Below, piece after piece: positions 44,329 to 54,785 of a stretch of DNA of 64,000 bases (position 1 is its first letter; each line of letters begins with the position of its first letter). Position numbers and translations under genes: made by a program. Source of the stretch: Aurifilum marmelostoma (taxonomy: Eukaryota > Ascomycota > Sordariomycetes > Diaporthales > Cryphonectriaceae). Below the pieces are notes generated by a model. That model saw nothing but the letters and a program-made list of their open reading frames with translations, made no database searches and had not been told where the DNA came from. The DNA lies in the NCBI GenBank assembly GCA_027559495.1, contig JAMXSV010000006.1, forward strand, positions 1,798,001 through 1,862,000, in the 5' to 3' direction.

Positions 44329-46020
44329 TAAGTAACCAAAAAAATGGCGCCGGCTTAAGATCCAACCTGGCGTCCCCTGAGCTCCCGGATTTCTATTTTT
44401 TGTCCTACTCTCAAACTCCTCGCTTCGCCATGTGCTTCAAGAACGAAGTACACAACATTATGCTGCTGCGCCAGCAGACACAAGTCCCGGGCATCCGGGA
44501 GATGGCCTCACTAAGGCCGCAATTCTGATCTTGTGCTACGGAAAATTTCTTGCCTTGTTTATAGTCTGCGCTATGACATGCGCCCTTGGCCTGTATGGCC
44601 GATATATTGGCTGGCGCACCGGTTGGTTCTTCAATACGACCAGCTGGACATCTTGCGGCCTATGTCTTACTGTACATAACCGGGTCTTCGTTCGTCTATA
44701 TATGTATATACGCGGACTTGGGATCAACGGGTAATAAGCATAGCATCAGGCTTGCTGATTGTTTTCAGATGAGGCATGTTTGTTGCTTCTCCGCCCTTTT
44801 GCGTTCAGTGCTGGGTAAATCGTGAGGGTTTGCACCAGGGACGAGTCATTGATTTTTGGAATATCAGGAAAGCGATCGGCGGATGAGAGAGAAGAAGAAG
44901 CAAGAAAGAAGGGACAAGAAGGGGGAAAAAATGAGAGACAGACCTGAAGAGGAGGGTGGGGGCCGAAAGAAGATACGGTGACCGGGTTCCCTGACTGCTC
45001 ATTCACCGCTTGTTAGTGTTCTCAGATATCAAGATACAGTAGTATACGCAGACTAATCAGTATCAGGTCTTCGGGAGATTTGCGCGTGTTCTGCAGTCCC
45101 GTGTGCGCTTCTCTCTTCGACATCCCCGATGAATTGGTTTCGATCACTTCAGACATGCGACACATTCTCGTATCTAGTTTGTACCATCCAAGGAAGAAAA
45201 GCTTCTACAGGAGCTGGGGATATCCATATGCAGGGGTTCCCAGATCGAGGATGGTGTTCTGGTGATTTCGTACACTTCTTTGCGACCTTGACACTGTGAT
45301 AGATCGCGTACGCTCTCCAAGCTATGAGCCCACACAGGCCGGGGAAGATGAAACTTTTGCCGCATATGCCGTGCATGTGTTGGAGATACCCATGACCATA
45401 CCGAGCACTTACAGCCGACCACGTAGCCGAATAATTATTTTGCCTGATTGCACGACGACGGTTGGTGTAGATAAACTGAGTGTCTCGAAGACGTGTTGCG
45501 TGCAGCATGCATATGTATCCTGCAAGAGATGCGGGCCGAGACCACAAGGGCACTTTCTATAGGCGGTCAACACCCCGTTGCGTCTGCAGCTATTCTCTTG
45601 TGTTGTCCAAAGAACACAGCTGTGTTTTGAGGATGAACGCAACCGTGGGCACAATACGAGCGTTGTAGTGGCGTTATGGGTGTATGAAAAACAATATATT
45701 ATTTAAGAGGTTCAAATGGGCTTCTATGAAGCGTAAATCATCATGTGCAGGCGGACTCAAACTTGAATAGACAAGTACGCGCTTCATGGAAACTTTCTAT
45801 CTTAACTACTGGAAGTCTCTACATTTTTCAGGCTTTCAGTATCTCGATAACTCTCTTACAACACCCGCCACTACTTTACAGTTCATTTTGCTCTCCTTCA
45901 CTTATCCCCCCCCCTCCTCCTCCTCTTATTGACTTCTCGGGGTCCATTACAATATCCTGATTATCGGCGATTATCAAGTTGAAATTCTTGACAATTCCGA
46001 CCGCTCACTGAAAATCTACG
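44329..46020. other. Intergenic
   Basis: About 1.7 kb without a supported gene. The terminal portion (45,830-45,960) is pyrimidine-rich and probably the leader of the zinc-finger gene. Confidence 0.55.
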
Positions 46021-48248
46021 ATGAGCCAGCCACGCCATTCTCAGCCAGAAGCTGGCCTTCTGGAGAATCAACAATATGGATACACAGCACAAACCACGAA
46101 CGCTTTCACTTGTTTTCGTAGTGCGCCGACGCAATCAGCACAATTGAAACCTTCACCATCAGCCTCGCCGTCGCTCTCACCGTCACCGGGGCTGATATCT
46201 GTCCCACATCATGTGAACCTTGAGGATTCTCAGGACTCCGGATACGTCAGCTTTCGTAGCGAGTATTCGAATGTACCAGTCCACACGTATCATAAGGTAA
46301 ATAAAAGTATGTAGACCCTGCCGTCCCATGTCTACATCCTGCCCTCTGACCCTCTTTTTTGGTAGTGGTAGATTCTCGGCGACCCCATGATACAGAACAC
46401 ACGAGAGAGCTACAGAGACGGCCCGATTCCAGAAGAGAGCCTCTCCAGTTGACCTCAAAGGCACTTGCCGACCATAATGCTGCGATGGGGCCACGACCAA
46501 AGGGTCTCGACAGCCGTCCGTCAAAAGCAAAGGATCTCAGCACGGATTCATCAACTTCCTCCATTTTTGCAGCCAAGCCCAAGGTGGAGCGCACCAAGAA
46601 ACATGCCCAGGTCACATCCTCCAAGGACATGACTATAGCCCAGCCCCGACCAGATCAGTCACCGCAACGCCGAGCTCCGGCCCATGTGGCCAATGACACA
46701 GCCCTTCCGGAGGGTTGCAAATCCTCGCTACAATCCAGTACTTTCGAACTCGAGCCACACAGCCCCGACCAAAGCGGAGGATCGAAGGGCACCAAGTCTC
46801 CCACGCCTCATGGGCAGACGGGGGTTGAAGAATGCTCATCTGGTGTCCTTCTCGGCAACTCTTTGCCTCCTGATCATGCCCACGATTCGGCAAGCCTTCC
46901 AGAAGGAGAAGGCGAAGAGCGGTTGCACATATGGTCAAGGCTGCGCATCAAAGAATTCACTCTGATGGCGCTACATCCCGTCCTCAAGTTATTACGACAT
47001 GGCGTCGTTGGCCAATATATCGGATGCAATGGAGGCAGCGAGGCTCGATCCAATCCCATCCCACGAGAGCAGGACAAGCGGAGGCACAAGCCTGCCACAT
47101 CCAAGAAGCGGCCTCGCAGCTCCAGATCATCCAGACAACAGGATGACGGCAGCGACCGAGGCTCAGACGATGACGACGAAGGGCCTCCGAAGAAGCATCA
47201 GCGGACCGAGGCTAGTCTTCGATTATTGGCCTGCCCACACCTGAAAAAGGATCCCGTCAAGTACACTGGTCGGGACTGGGGATGCCACCTGAAAGGGTTC
47301 AAAAGAATCAGCGACGTCAAACAGCACCTCAAACGCAAACATGGGCCTCCGGATTACGTTTGTTCCCGGTGTGATGGAGAATTCCCCAACAAGGTGGTCT
47401 TTGATGCTCACAGACGCAATGAGCAACCCTGTATGCCACCTGTCCTGGACGCCGAGCCGGATTGGATCTCCCCCGAACAGAGAAAGCAGCTGAAGCAAGG
47501 ATGTTCAGGCACCCGTGAAGAACAATGGTACACGATGTTTGGCATTGTATTTCCAGGACAGCAACGACCTCTCTCACCATACAACGATACTGCCCTTGTC
47601 CAGAGCGTCCCTGATTTCTGGAGGTTCATGGCCACGCACAGCCTGCGAGAGCTGTCGGAGATCTTGACGCAACAGGGAACAGTGCCGCAACAGCTGTTGA
47701 ACTTCCAAAGAGCCCAGGAAAGAATCTGTCGTGAATGGATGCAGTCGGGCAGCATTGGCTCTGGAGAATCAGCCACAGCATCGAGTTCAGGTCAAGGCGC
47801 AATCACGAACTTCACCGACCAGCAAACAGCCAAGTCCGGCACATCTCAAGAATCCCCAAGCCAAGCCGCGAACGGGGTTTCTTCCAGCTGCGACGGTGAT
47901 GCTCTTGGGGCCAGCATATACGATACCATGGAAAGTGTAGCCACTCCACTCGAAAACGTCAGTGTTTCGACAGATTGGTTACCTCGGGCGGAAGGCCCAT
48001 CGGATTTCACTGCTCACGAACGAGTCTCAACTGACGGAGATGAGACATATTCCTTTTCCTTGTCTGTTCAAGATGAAGCTGTGGATGATGACCTATGGCT
48101 TCGGCATGGCATGCTAGGGGCAGCACATAACAACGAAACTGTGTATGCCAACGGTGCTGTTGGTGTTGATGACTTTTGGTCAAGAAGTGTGGGTCTAAGC
48201 GACTGCTCTGTGTTTGTGGCTGGAGTGGAACAATTTCGTGTGGACTAG
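46021..48248 (+). CDS. C2H2-like zinc-finger domain protein, putative regulator
   Basis: Exon 1 (46021-46306) and exon 2 (46366-48248) are joined across a 59-base GTATGT...GGTAG intron, giving 722 aa. A nearby GTAAAT donor at 46297 would break the frame, so GTATGT was chosen. The protein is Ser/Pro/Gln-rich except for a central zinc-binding region (about residues 385-455) with CPHLKKDPVKYTG, GFKRISDVKQHLKRKH, YVCSRCDGEF and FDAHRRNEQPC. This degenerate C2H2 tandem is common in large families of Pezizomycotina proteins. It is followed by a helical motif region (ISPEQRKQLKQG, EEQWYTMFGIVFP) conserved in those families. A basic, Ser/Arg-rich stretch just before the fingers looks like a nuclear localisation signal. 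Targets are unknown. Confidence 0.82.
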
Positions 48249-48748
48249 GGTAGCAATCATGAAGTGCTCATACCTTGGGAAGACTCACACTTAAAAGAGG
48301 CAAAGGAGGTGGAATTTGTATAGTATCATACTGGGTTCTGGATTTGGGGAGCTGAGCCCCAGTGTGTATCATGTTGATTGACTGGGAGGATCGTCCTGAA
48401 GGCTTTCTGACGATGTTGTTGATGTCATGAAGTTGAAGCAGTACACACACACGGAGTACAGGAGCAGGTGTAGGGTTTAGGGTCGGGGTTGCGAACGTTA
48501 AACCCTCTTTCTGGGGAGGGTTCCAAGAAGCTAAAAAGTTCTTAGTCATCTCAGTCTCAAAATTGATCTTTCGCTCTTGAACGCTGCTGCATCAATACTG
48601 TCGTGAATTCGGCTCTTTTGGCCCCCTTATTTCCTCCTTCCTTCTTATTCTCGAAGCTGACCTCGCTGGCTTCATTTCACTCAAGCACTTTGGGTCTTCA
48701 CCAATTGCGCCCTCTTCCCCCATCCAAACCGACATCACACCTAGCAAC
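48249..48748. other. Intergenic, URI promoter
   Basis: 500 bases between tandem genes. It contains a telobox-like element (48471-48483) and a pyrimidine-rich leader (about 48600-48720). Confidence 0.55.
48471..48483 (+). promoter_or_regulatory. Telobox-like element TAGGGTTTAGGGT
   Basis: A telomere-like double unit about 266 bases before the URI start codon. Related boxes drive ribosome-biogenesis and translation genes in several fungi; here this is inference. Confidence 0.35.
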
Positions 48749-50602
48749 ATGACTGCCATCAAGGACCACTTCATAGACCTGGAGCGCCATCGCCGCCAGC
48801 TGGAAGAAAACGTCGTAAAACTACAGACAGCCCTGCAGCACTGGCGGATGAGCGATGCAGAGTACGAGCAGCTCAAGGATGAGGTCGAGGCGATACCTGA
48901 ACCTGCAAGCCGCGGCCATCTGGAGAAGATCAGGGACGAGTTCGAAGGCGAGGTCGTCACGAACAAGGAGGTCGAGGAATTATTTGGCAGGTCAAACGAG
49001 AAGCCACCGGCACAGATCATCAATCTCCTCTCTAGAAGGATCGATTATGTCTCGAAAAATATAGAAACACTGGAGAAGCAGCTGCAAACTGCGGAGGAAA
49101 AACTCGCGGCCGCGACTATCATCGTCAATCCCGATGTGCGGGATGAGGGAGGCCTGCCGATTACTGATATAATCGAGGAGCTCGATGATGACGACAATAT
49201 CACGACGTATCGTCTGCAGCGGCCTGGTGACCTGCAGCCTCAGATCCAAGAAGCCCTTGCCAAAGCTGGGATCAAGGAATTAGCTGAAGGAGGTGGAGAA
49301 ACCGAGTCGAGAGACGAGGAAGCCCCTGTGGAGGTTCTTAAGGATGAGGAGACCCCGAAGATAAAGGGCAAGCAACGTGCAGAGGCCGAGATCAAGTCGC
49401 AGCCAGAACCTGAGGCCGTTCAGCAGCCGCCGCCGTCGCCGCCGCCTGCCAAGAAAGGCGTCTCTTTTGCGGAAGACACGAAAGCGGGCCATGACCCAGC
49501 TACAAGCGAGGATCAGCCCAGATCGAGAACAGCGCAGCGCCTAGAGGAGATCATGGAACAGGCCCGGCAACAAGCCGTCCCTTTGGACAACCCAGTGATA
49601 CCCCAGGACGAGTCGGCAGAAGACGCGGAGCTGCGACGGGAGATGCTGAGATATGGCATGGAGGAGATAGCGCCGATCGTTGCCGAGCTCGAGATCGACG
49701 AGGAGGAGGGGCAGTCCGACTTAGACGACGCATACGAGTATGAGGTAGACGACGATTATGACGACGAGGATGAGGACGAGCACGGGCGATACAAGTACCG
49801 TGTTGTCGGAGACGATTATCGGGCCAGGATGGAGGAGCTTCAGAAGAAGCTAGGCTTCAAGACCACCCGAGAGCTTGAGGCCGAGGAGGACGCGGAGCAC
49901 AATAATGATGAAGGAAGGTCCGACGGCAGAGTGCCCGATGAGGGCATCGCTCGGATCGCAATTCAGCCACCGCCTCAAGCCCAGTCTGCGATGAAGTCGG
50001 ACGACCAGGTCGTGGACGCCAGACCCGCCAAGAAGGGTGTCAGATTCGCCAACACACTAGATGTTGCCGACGAGCCGACAAATGACCCTGCCACGACTAC
50101 GCCGCAACCCGAGAAACCTTTTGTTGACCCTATGAAGGCCATGATCGTGGAGAGGAGCTCAGCGCCGCCGCCAACCGTCCCAGTCTCGGCCGAACCCAAG
50201 AAGGTCTCTCGATTTAAGAAAGCCAAGGCCGCCGGCGAAGTCAACGCACTGCCCGTCAGACAAGCACCTATCGCTGCTCCCAAGGGCCCCGCCGAGGCAC
50301 CAGCGCGGTTCCTCGGCCAGGAAGATGTGCGGACGGCCCCTACCGGACCGGCAGGCAAAACGCTCGCTGGAACTATCCTGGAGCGAGACACGCCGGCCGA
50401 GGTGAGAGAACCAGACGAGTTTGACGCCGCGCTGCTGCACCAGGAGGCTGCAACCGAGTACCATCGCATGAGAAACCGCATGATTCTGAAAGACGGCGGC
50501 TTCATGAAGGACAAGGAGGCGCCGATCGAATACCCAGACGAGGCAGAAGAGAACGGCAAGCGTGTCAGCCGGTTCAAAGCTGCTAGACTCGCAAGGCAGT
50601 GA
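48749..50602 (+). CDS. Unconventional prefoldin RPB5 interactor (URI1/Bud27 orthologue)
   Basis: A prefoldin-like cochaperone that binds the Rpb5 subunit and helps assemble RNA polymerases; it also links TOR signalling to translation. Intronless, 617 aa. The N-terminal alpha-prefoldin coiled coils (residues 1-135) show LERHRRQLEENVVKLQ, GRSNEKPPAQIINLLSRRIDYV and NIETLEKQLQ. A DUF3835-type motif VRDEGGLPITDIIEELDDDD follows. The rest is acidic and disordered, with DDAYEYEVDDDYDDEDEDE. Short motifs occur in pairs: KKGVSF (235-240) and KKGVRF (428-433), and two copies of VSRFK (one near 490, one at the C terminus). KGVxF fits the PP1-docking RVxF consensus, and animal URI binds PP1. The orthology is clear from the coiled-coil region and layout. 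Confidence 0.9.
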   Translation: MTAIKDHFIDLERHRRQLEENVVKLQTALQHWRMSDAEYEQLKDEVEAIPEPASRGHLEKIRDEFEGEVVTNKEVEELFGRSNEKPPAQIINLLSRRIDYVSKNIETLEKQLQTAEEKLAAATIIVNPDVRDEGGLPITDIIEELDDDDNITTYRLQRPGDLQPQIQEALAKAGIKELAEGGGETESRDEEAPVEVLKDEETPKIKGKQRAEAEIKSQPEPEAVQQPPPSPPPAKKGVSFAEDTKAGHDPATSEDQPRSRTAQRLEEIMEQARQQAVPLDNPVIPQDESAEDAELRREMLRYGMEEIAPIVAELEIDEEEGQSDLDDAYEYEVDDDYDDEDEDEHGRYKYRVVGDDYRARMEELQKKLGFKTTRELEAEEDAEHNNDEGRSDGRVPDEGIARIAIQPPPQAQSAMKSDDQVVDARPAKKGVRFANTLDVADEPTNDPATTTPQPEKPFVDPMKAMIVERSSAPPPTVPVSAEPKKVSRFKKAKAAGEVNALPVRQAPIAAPKGPAEAPARFLGQEDVRTAPTGPAGKTLAGTILERDTPAEVREPDEFDAALLHQEAATEYHRMRNRMILKDGGFMKDKEAPIEYPDEAEENGKRVSRFKAARLARQ

Positions 50603-51045
50603 TCGCTTCAAGCGTAATTAAGACGAGGCCAAATTCCAAGGCCACTACAGAAATCCTCGCGTGACGTTCTGTTAGATTCGCCATCTGTGAATGTCACGGA
50701 ACCCTTCTTGTCTTCGGACGATATTTGAGTAACAGAGACTTCTACCTGATTACTTCCTACAAGGGCAATTCCAAGATGGATATTCTGATGGGCTTATCTG
50801 ACCCCTGACCTGCGGAGTGTGTACTTACATACTGTCTGCCTTGTGGTCTAGGCGTTTCGTTTCACCCATTACATCCCTACGAACAGCACCCCTGTCTTGC
50901 ATATGTGATGCCTCGCAAAACGATGTCTCGAAAAAGATGGTGCATCGCAAAGTGGTATCATGATTATACGCTTGTAAATTCCAGTCTAAGTTATTTTTTC
51001 CCTCTCACCACGGACACTTCTGCCACGAATCCTCCGTTTCCTCTC
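50603..51045. other. Intergenic between convergent genes
   Basis: 443 bases holding the 3' flanks of URI and NudC only. Confidence 0.55.
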
Positions 51046-51895
51046 TCACGTCATCTTTGCGTTGCTAAAGTCCATCTCGGGATGCTGCTCCTGGAACTTC
51101 TTGAGAATGTCCATCTTCTTCTGCTCGTCGCTGGACGGCAGGCCCGCCTCTTTCTGGCGCTGGTCGTACATCATCTTCTCGACCATGCCGCGTGTCTCTC
51201 CGTCCAGGTCGGACAGCTTGCTGTTCTCGGGCGTGATCTTGGTGACGTCGATCTTGGGGGCATCCGTGACAACGTGGGCCCACCACTCCATCTTGTTCAC
51301 CTTGTCCAGGTGGATCTCGATGGTCTTGGTGCCGTCGGGCGCGGTGACGAGCGTCCAGGTGGAATCGTCGACGTGGATGGGGTGGGGGAGGTCGCCCTGT
51401 AGCGAAAAGGAGCAGGCAAGCAAAGTTAGCCCTGGCAGATCAGGAGAATACTTTGGATCATTCTCATCCTCGTGGACAAGAGGACCGGGTGGTGTAACGT
51501 GGGTCGATTTTCTTACCTGGATCACAGGGTCCTGGCCCTTCACGCCGGCGACCAGCTTCTGCTTCTTAATATCCACGACCAGGTCCTTGCCCTTGAAGTT
51601 GCCCGGTATGCCAGTGATGGTGATGTCTACATCTCCAATCGTCTGCGTCCAGCCGTAGGGGGAGGGCATCCTGTTCAGCCTTCTCCTTTTGGCGGGCGGC
51701 TTCCTGTTCAGCTGCGGTAGGTTCTGGTAGGAGGGGAATTGTCTGGTCAGTCATTGGCTAGATGTTTTGCTGATACTACAATTGGTCAAGAGCACAGAAA
51801 AGATGCGTTCTTGTATGTAAGACCTTTTATTTGATCTGGGTGTGATCAGAGAATTGCAATGACAGGGCTGGATTGGACATACCTTTGTCAGCCAT
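51046..51895 (-). CDS. nudC: Nuclear movement protein NudC (CS domain), apparent +1 frameshift
   Basis: An Hsp90-cochaperone-like CS-domain protein of the dynein/LIS1 (NudF) nuclear-migration pathway. Exons (minus): a 13-base first coding exon 51895-51883, then 51723-51517 and 51396-51046. The CS domain runs from YGWTQTIGDVDITI through DDSTWTLVT to KIDVTKITPENSKLSDLDGE; the conserved tail MMYDQRQKEAGLPSSDEQKKMDILKKFQEQHPEMDFSNAK is the family signature. The second intron (51516-51397, 120 bases) is a multiple of three without stops, so retention would insert 40 residues. The frame breaks in a G5 run (51658-51662; C5 in the coding sense): upstream EQEAARQKEKAEQDALP, downstream YGWTQTI, one base apart. 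With one base fewer the product is about 189 aa, normal size. NudC is essential in Aspergillus, so an assembly error is likely. Confidence 0.88.
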
Positions 51896-52423
51896 TTTCT
51901 GTGGTGTCTGTGAGGGTTTGCAGAGGGTGTCAGTGATCCAGAAAGTCATGGAAGTCGAGGAAGGCTGAATAGAAACCCATAGTGCCATGGCGGGGCAGCA
52001 TCCTAGTGGAGCTGACTGCTACCCCACAGCAGCTTTACAATCCCAGGCCACCCTAGTGCCAATCGTGTTCTAGTGGCCTGTCCTAGTGGCTCAGGGGCGC
52101 TGCTGCACTTTGTGAAGCCAGCAGCACCCCACGTCACTCACTCTCCAGGCCAAAGTTCGAGGCTCTTCCCTTTGTCAGCCTCGTCTACTTCAACTTTTCA
52201 ATGCCTGACAACAGCTAGTTGCCTTCCTAGCTCTATGTCCTTATCATCATCTCATCCATCAACTCCTTGAGTTAGGAAAAGAAAGGAGAGGAAACGAGCC
52301 TACCCATGCTATCCTCGAACCTACCTTCGCTACCCACAACCTCGATGCGACGGTCTTCACGATACCTCTGTCGCTCGATCTAAACCTCCCCCTGTGGGAA
52401 ACTTCCCAAAGGCTTCCTCAGAC
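51896..52423. other. Divergent promoter, NudC / Tfb3
   Basis: 528 bases between two divergent housekeeping genes, holding both promoters. Parts (52140-52200) are CT-rich. Confidence 0.6.
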
Positions 52424-53806
52424 ATGTCGCGGCCCTCAACCTCCCGCAGCGGCGGTGGCGGCCCCACCGCCGCACCAGTCACGACCATGACCAACGCCGA
52501 CGGTGAGGAGCAGTGCCCGATCTGCAAGACCCTACGATACATGAACCGCAACCTCATCTTCCTCATCAACCCGGAGTGCTACCACCCGCTCTGCAACAAC
52601 TGTGTCGACCGCCTCTTCGAGAACGGGCCTAACCAGTGCCCCTACATCGGCTGCCACAAGACCCTACGAAAGAAGGGCTTCCGCGAGCCCATGTTTGGCG
52701 ACCTCAACGTCGAGCGCGAGGTCGACATCCGCAAGCGCGTCGCTGCTGTTTTCAACAAGGGCGAGGAAGACTTTGAGGATCTCAAGGCCTACAACGACTA
52801 CCTCGACATGGTCGAGACCCTGACCATGGACCTGGTCTACGGCTCCGAGAAAGAACGCGACGCCGCCAGCCAGCGGCTCCTGGCCTGGGAATACGAGCAC
52901 CGCCTTGAGATCGAAAAGAATCGTAAGCACGGCGAGAGGGTCCGCGAGCAGACCCGCAAGCAGTTCGCCGCCGAGGAAAAGGCCGCCCGCCAGCGCCGTG
53001 CCGAGGCTGCCCGACAAGAGGAGGAGGAGCGTGTGCGGAAAGTCCGCCAGCGCGAGGAGGACTTGGACATGCTCGCCAGCGCGCCCAGCGGTGCTGCAAG
53101 CAAGATCATGCTCAAGAAGCGCGGCCAGCACCGCAGAGAGGCTGTGGCAGAGAGCGAGGCCGCGGCAATGCGGGCGGCGCAGCACGCGGCTGCCAGCGGA
53201 GGGCTCGCGATCAAGGGCCTGAAGAGGAAGCCCAACGCCGGTGCGTCTGCCGTGGAGGACTCAGGCCCCTACGATCCCTTTGGCAAGCTGGACCTGCGGC
53301 CCTCGCGGTACGTGCTGCAGACGACGTATAAGAACGAATTCCTCGATACGCTGATTCAGGACCCCAAGCTCTTGGCAGGTGGGTACAATGTGCAGGAGTA
53401 CTACTCCCGCGCCATGTTTGAGGCTTTTGCCGGGCTGGCGGTGTTTGTAAACGACGAGAAGGAGACGGGCAGTATCGGGCTGGACCACCTCGGTGTGTCC
53501 ACACAGGGGGCTAGCATGGCTGCTAGCAGCGAGCCCGGGCACATTGCTAGTTTTGCAGGCACGGGGCGGCAGGTTTCGAGTGCCGCGATGAAGAAGAGGC
53601 CCATCAGCAGCAGCAGCAGCAGCCAGCCGCGCGGTGCAGACATGATGAGGCGTGCAGCAGCAGCAGCCGGCGGTGGCGTGGGCGGATTCGACGGCACGCC
53701 TTCCGCCGCCGGGTCCGCGAGCGAGGACGGGGATGTGCAGATGCGCGACTATGTGAAGCCCAAGCCGTCGCCCCCGGTGGTCAAGATGGAGGTGGACGAC
53801 GTCTAG
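52424..53806 (+). CDS. tfb3: TFIIH/CAK assembly subunit Tfb3 (MAT1)
   Basis: A RING-finger subunit that tethers the Kin28/CDK7 kinase module to core TFIIH. Intronless from the ATG at 52424, 460 aa. The RING finger begins at residue 31: C31-P-I-C34, then NPECYHPLCNNCVDRLF and NQCPYIGCHKTLRK. It is followed by the MAT1 helical region (DIRKRVAAVFNKGEEDFEDLKAYNDYLDMVE) and a long basic coiled coil (EKNRKHGERVREQTRKQFAAEEKAARQRR). The C-terminal half is less conserved, with DPFGKLDLRPSRYVLQ and VQEYYSRAMFEAFAGL, the hydrophobic CDK/cyclin-contacting end. A Ser/AGC run and an Ala/GCA run near the end are simple repeats. The assignment is secure. Confidence 0.93.
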   Translation: MSRPSTSRSGGGGPTAAPVTTMTNADGEEQCPICKTLRYMNRNLIFLINPECYHPLCNNCVDRLFENGPNQCPYIGCHKTLRKKGFREPMFGDLNVEREVDIRKRVAAVFNKGEEDFEDLKAYNDYLDMVETLTMDLVYGSEKERDAASQRLLAWEYEHRLEIEKNRKHGERVREQTRKQFAAEEKAARQRRAEAARQEEEERVRKVRQREEDLDMLASAPSGAASKIMLKKRGQHRREAVAESEAAAMRAAQHAAASGGLAIKGLKRKPNAGASAVEDSGPYDPFGKLDLRPSRYVLQTTYKNEFLDTLIQDPKLLAGGYNVQEYYSRAMFEAFAGLAVFVNDEKETGSIGLDHLGVSTQGASMAASSEPGHIASFAGTGRQVSSAAMKKRPISSSSSSQPRGADMMRRAAAAAGGGVGGFDGTPSAAGSASEDGDVQMRDYVKPKPSPPVVKMEVDDV

Positions 53807-54785
53807 CGGAAGAATTCACCGCACCGGCTGGCAGGCGCGCGGTGGCTGAGATGTGGCGGGTGTGGACGGTGTGAGGCCTGTCTTAAGCGGCGCTTCTACA
53901 TGGATCTGGACTAATGGGATGTGTGGACCGGGACTGACTGCATGCATGCATAGCAAGGCGTTTTGTTTGACGGAGCTAAGCCATGATTTGGAAAGGATGC
54001 CCTCGTTCAGGGCCAATTCGGGCAAGGAAAGGGGGGTGGGGGGGGTGCTGGGTATTCATGACTATGATTGATTTTTCTTTTCAGGCGTCGTTACGGATGA
54101 CAGACAGGGATAAGTATATAAAAACACACACAGCTGCGGACGCAGTGGGAAAAGAGATAGAGCCCGCCATCACATTGTTCACCCAGAGTGGACCGTACTG
54201 ATCTGCTGCAGATCAAGGCAGGCAGGTTATCATCACGAGATCAATACTACTACCTTTTCACACAAGTTCTCTCGCGTTTGTCACCTTGGTCCATTAAGTT
54301 TACCGCCTAAAGCTATGAAACTTTGACTCTGCCGGGTCTTCTTCTCAGCATCCACTTCCTCCACCATGTAGTCTCTTCCCCTCAGATGAAGTATCGTCAA
54401 GCTCGACTTGAAGTGGTGGGCATGGACAATAGACCAAGAACTCCATCTGATTCTTACTCGTCTAGTTTGCCTTTCCACCCACCCGATCCGCACGCCTTCC
54501 CACCACCCTCCTGCTTCAACCACACGCATGCCGAAAGATGCCCGTCCAGATGTGATAACGCACGCCGTTTCCTAACGCCACGCTCTGTAAAACACAGAAC
54601 CACGAAATATATCTTTAGTTGATGACAAAAAGCACCCTTGCACGCAAGAAAAGCCCGAGTACAAAGAAGGGAGTGAGCCGGCTGGCCGGAGGGTATTTTT
54701 TGTCTTGAGTTTTCTTCTTTTTTGTCCTTCTTTTTTTCTTTTCTTGATTACTTGTGCGTACGATTTATCAAACAAGCAAATAAAA
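53807..54785. other. Intergenic between convergent genes
   Basis: 3' flanks of Tfb3 and the clathrin adaptor. No gene supported; T-rich stretches near 54,710-54,750. Confidence 0.55.

Noticed and set aside
46297..46365. GTAAAT donor at 46297 for the zinc-finger gene
   Set aside because: It leaves the wrong phase with the TTGGTAG acceptor; GTATGT ten bases later fits phase and length.
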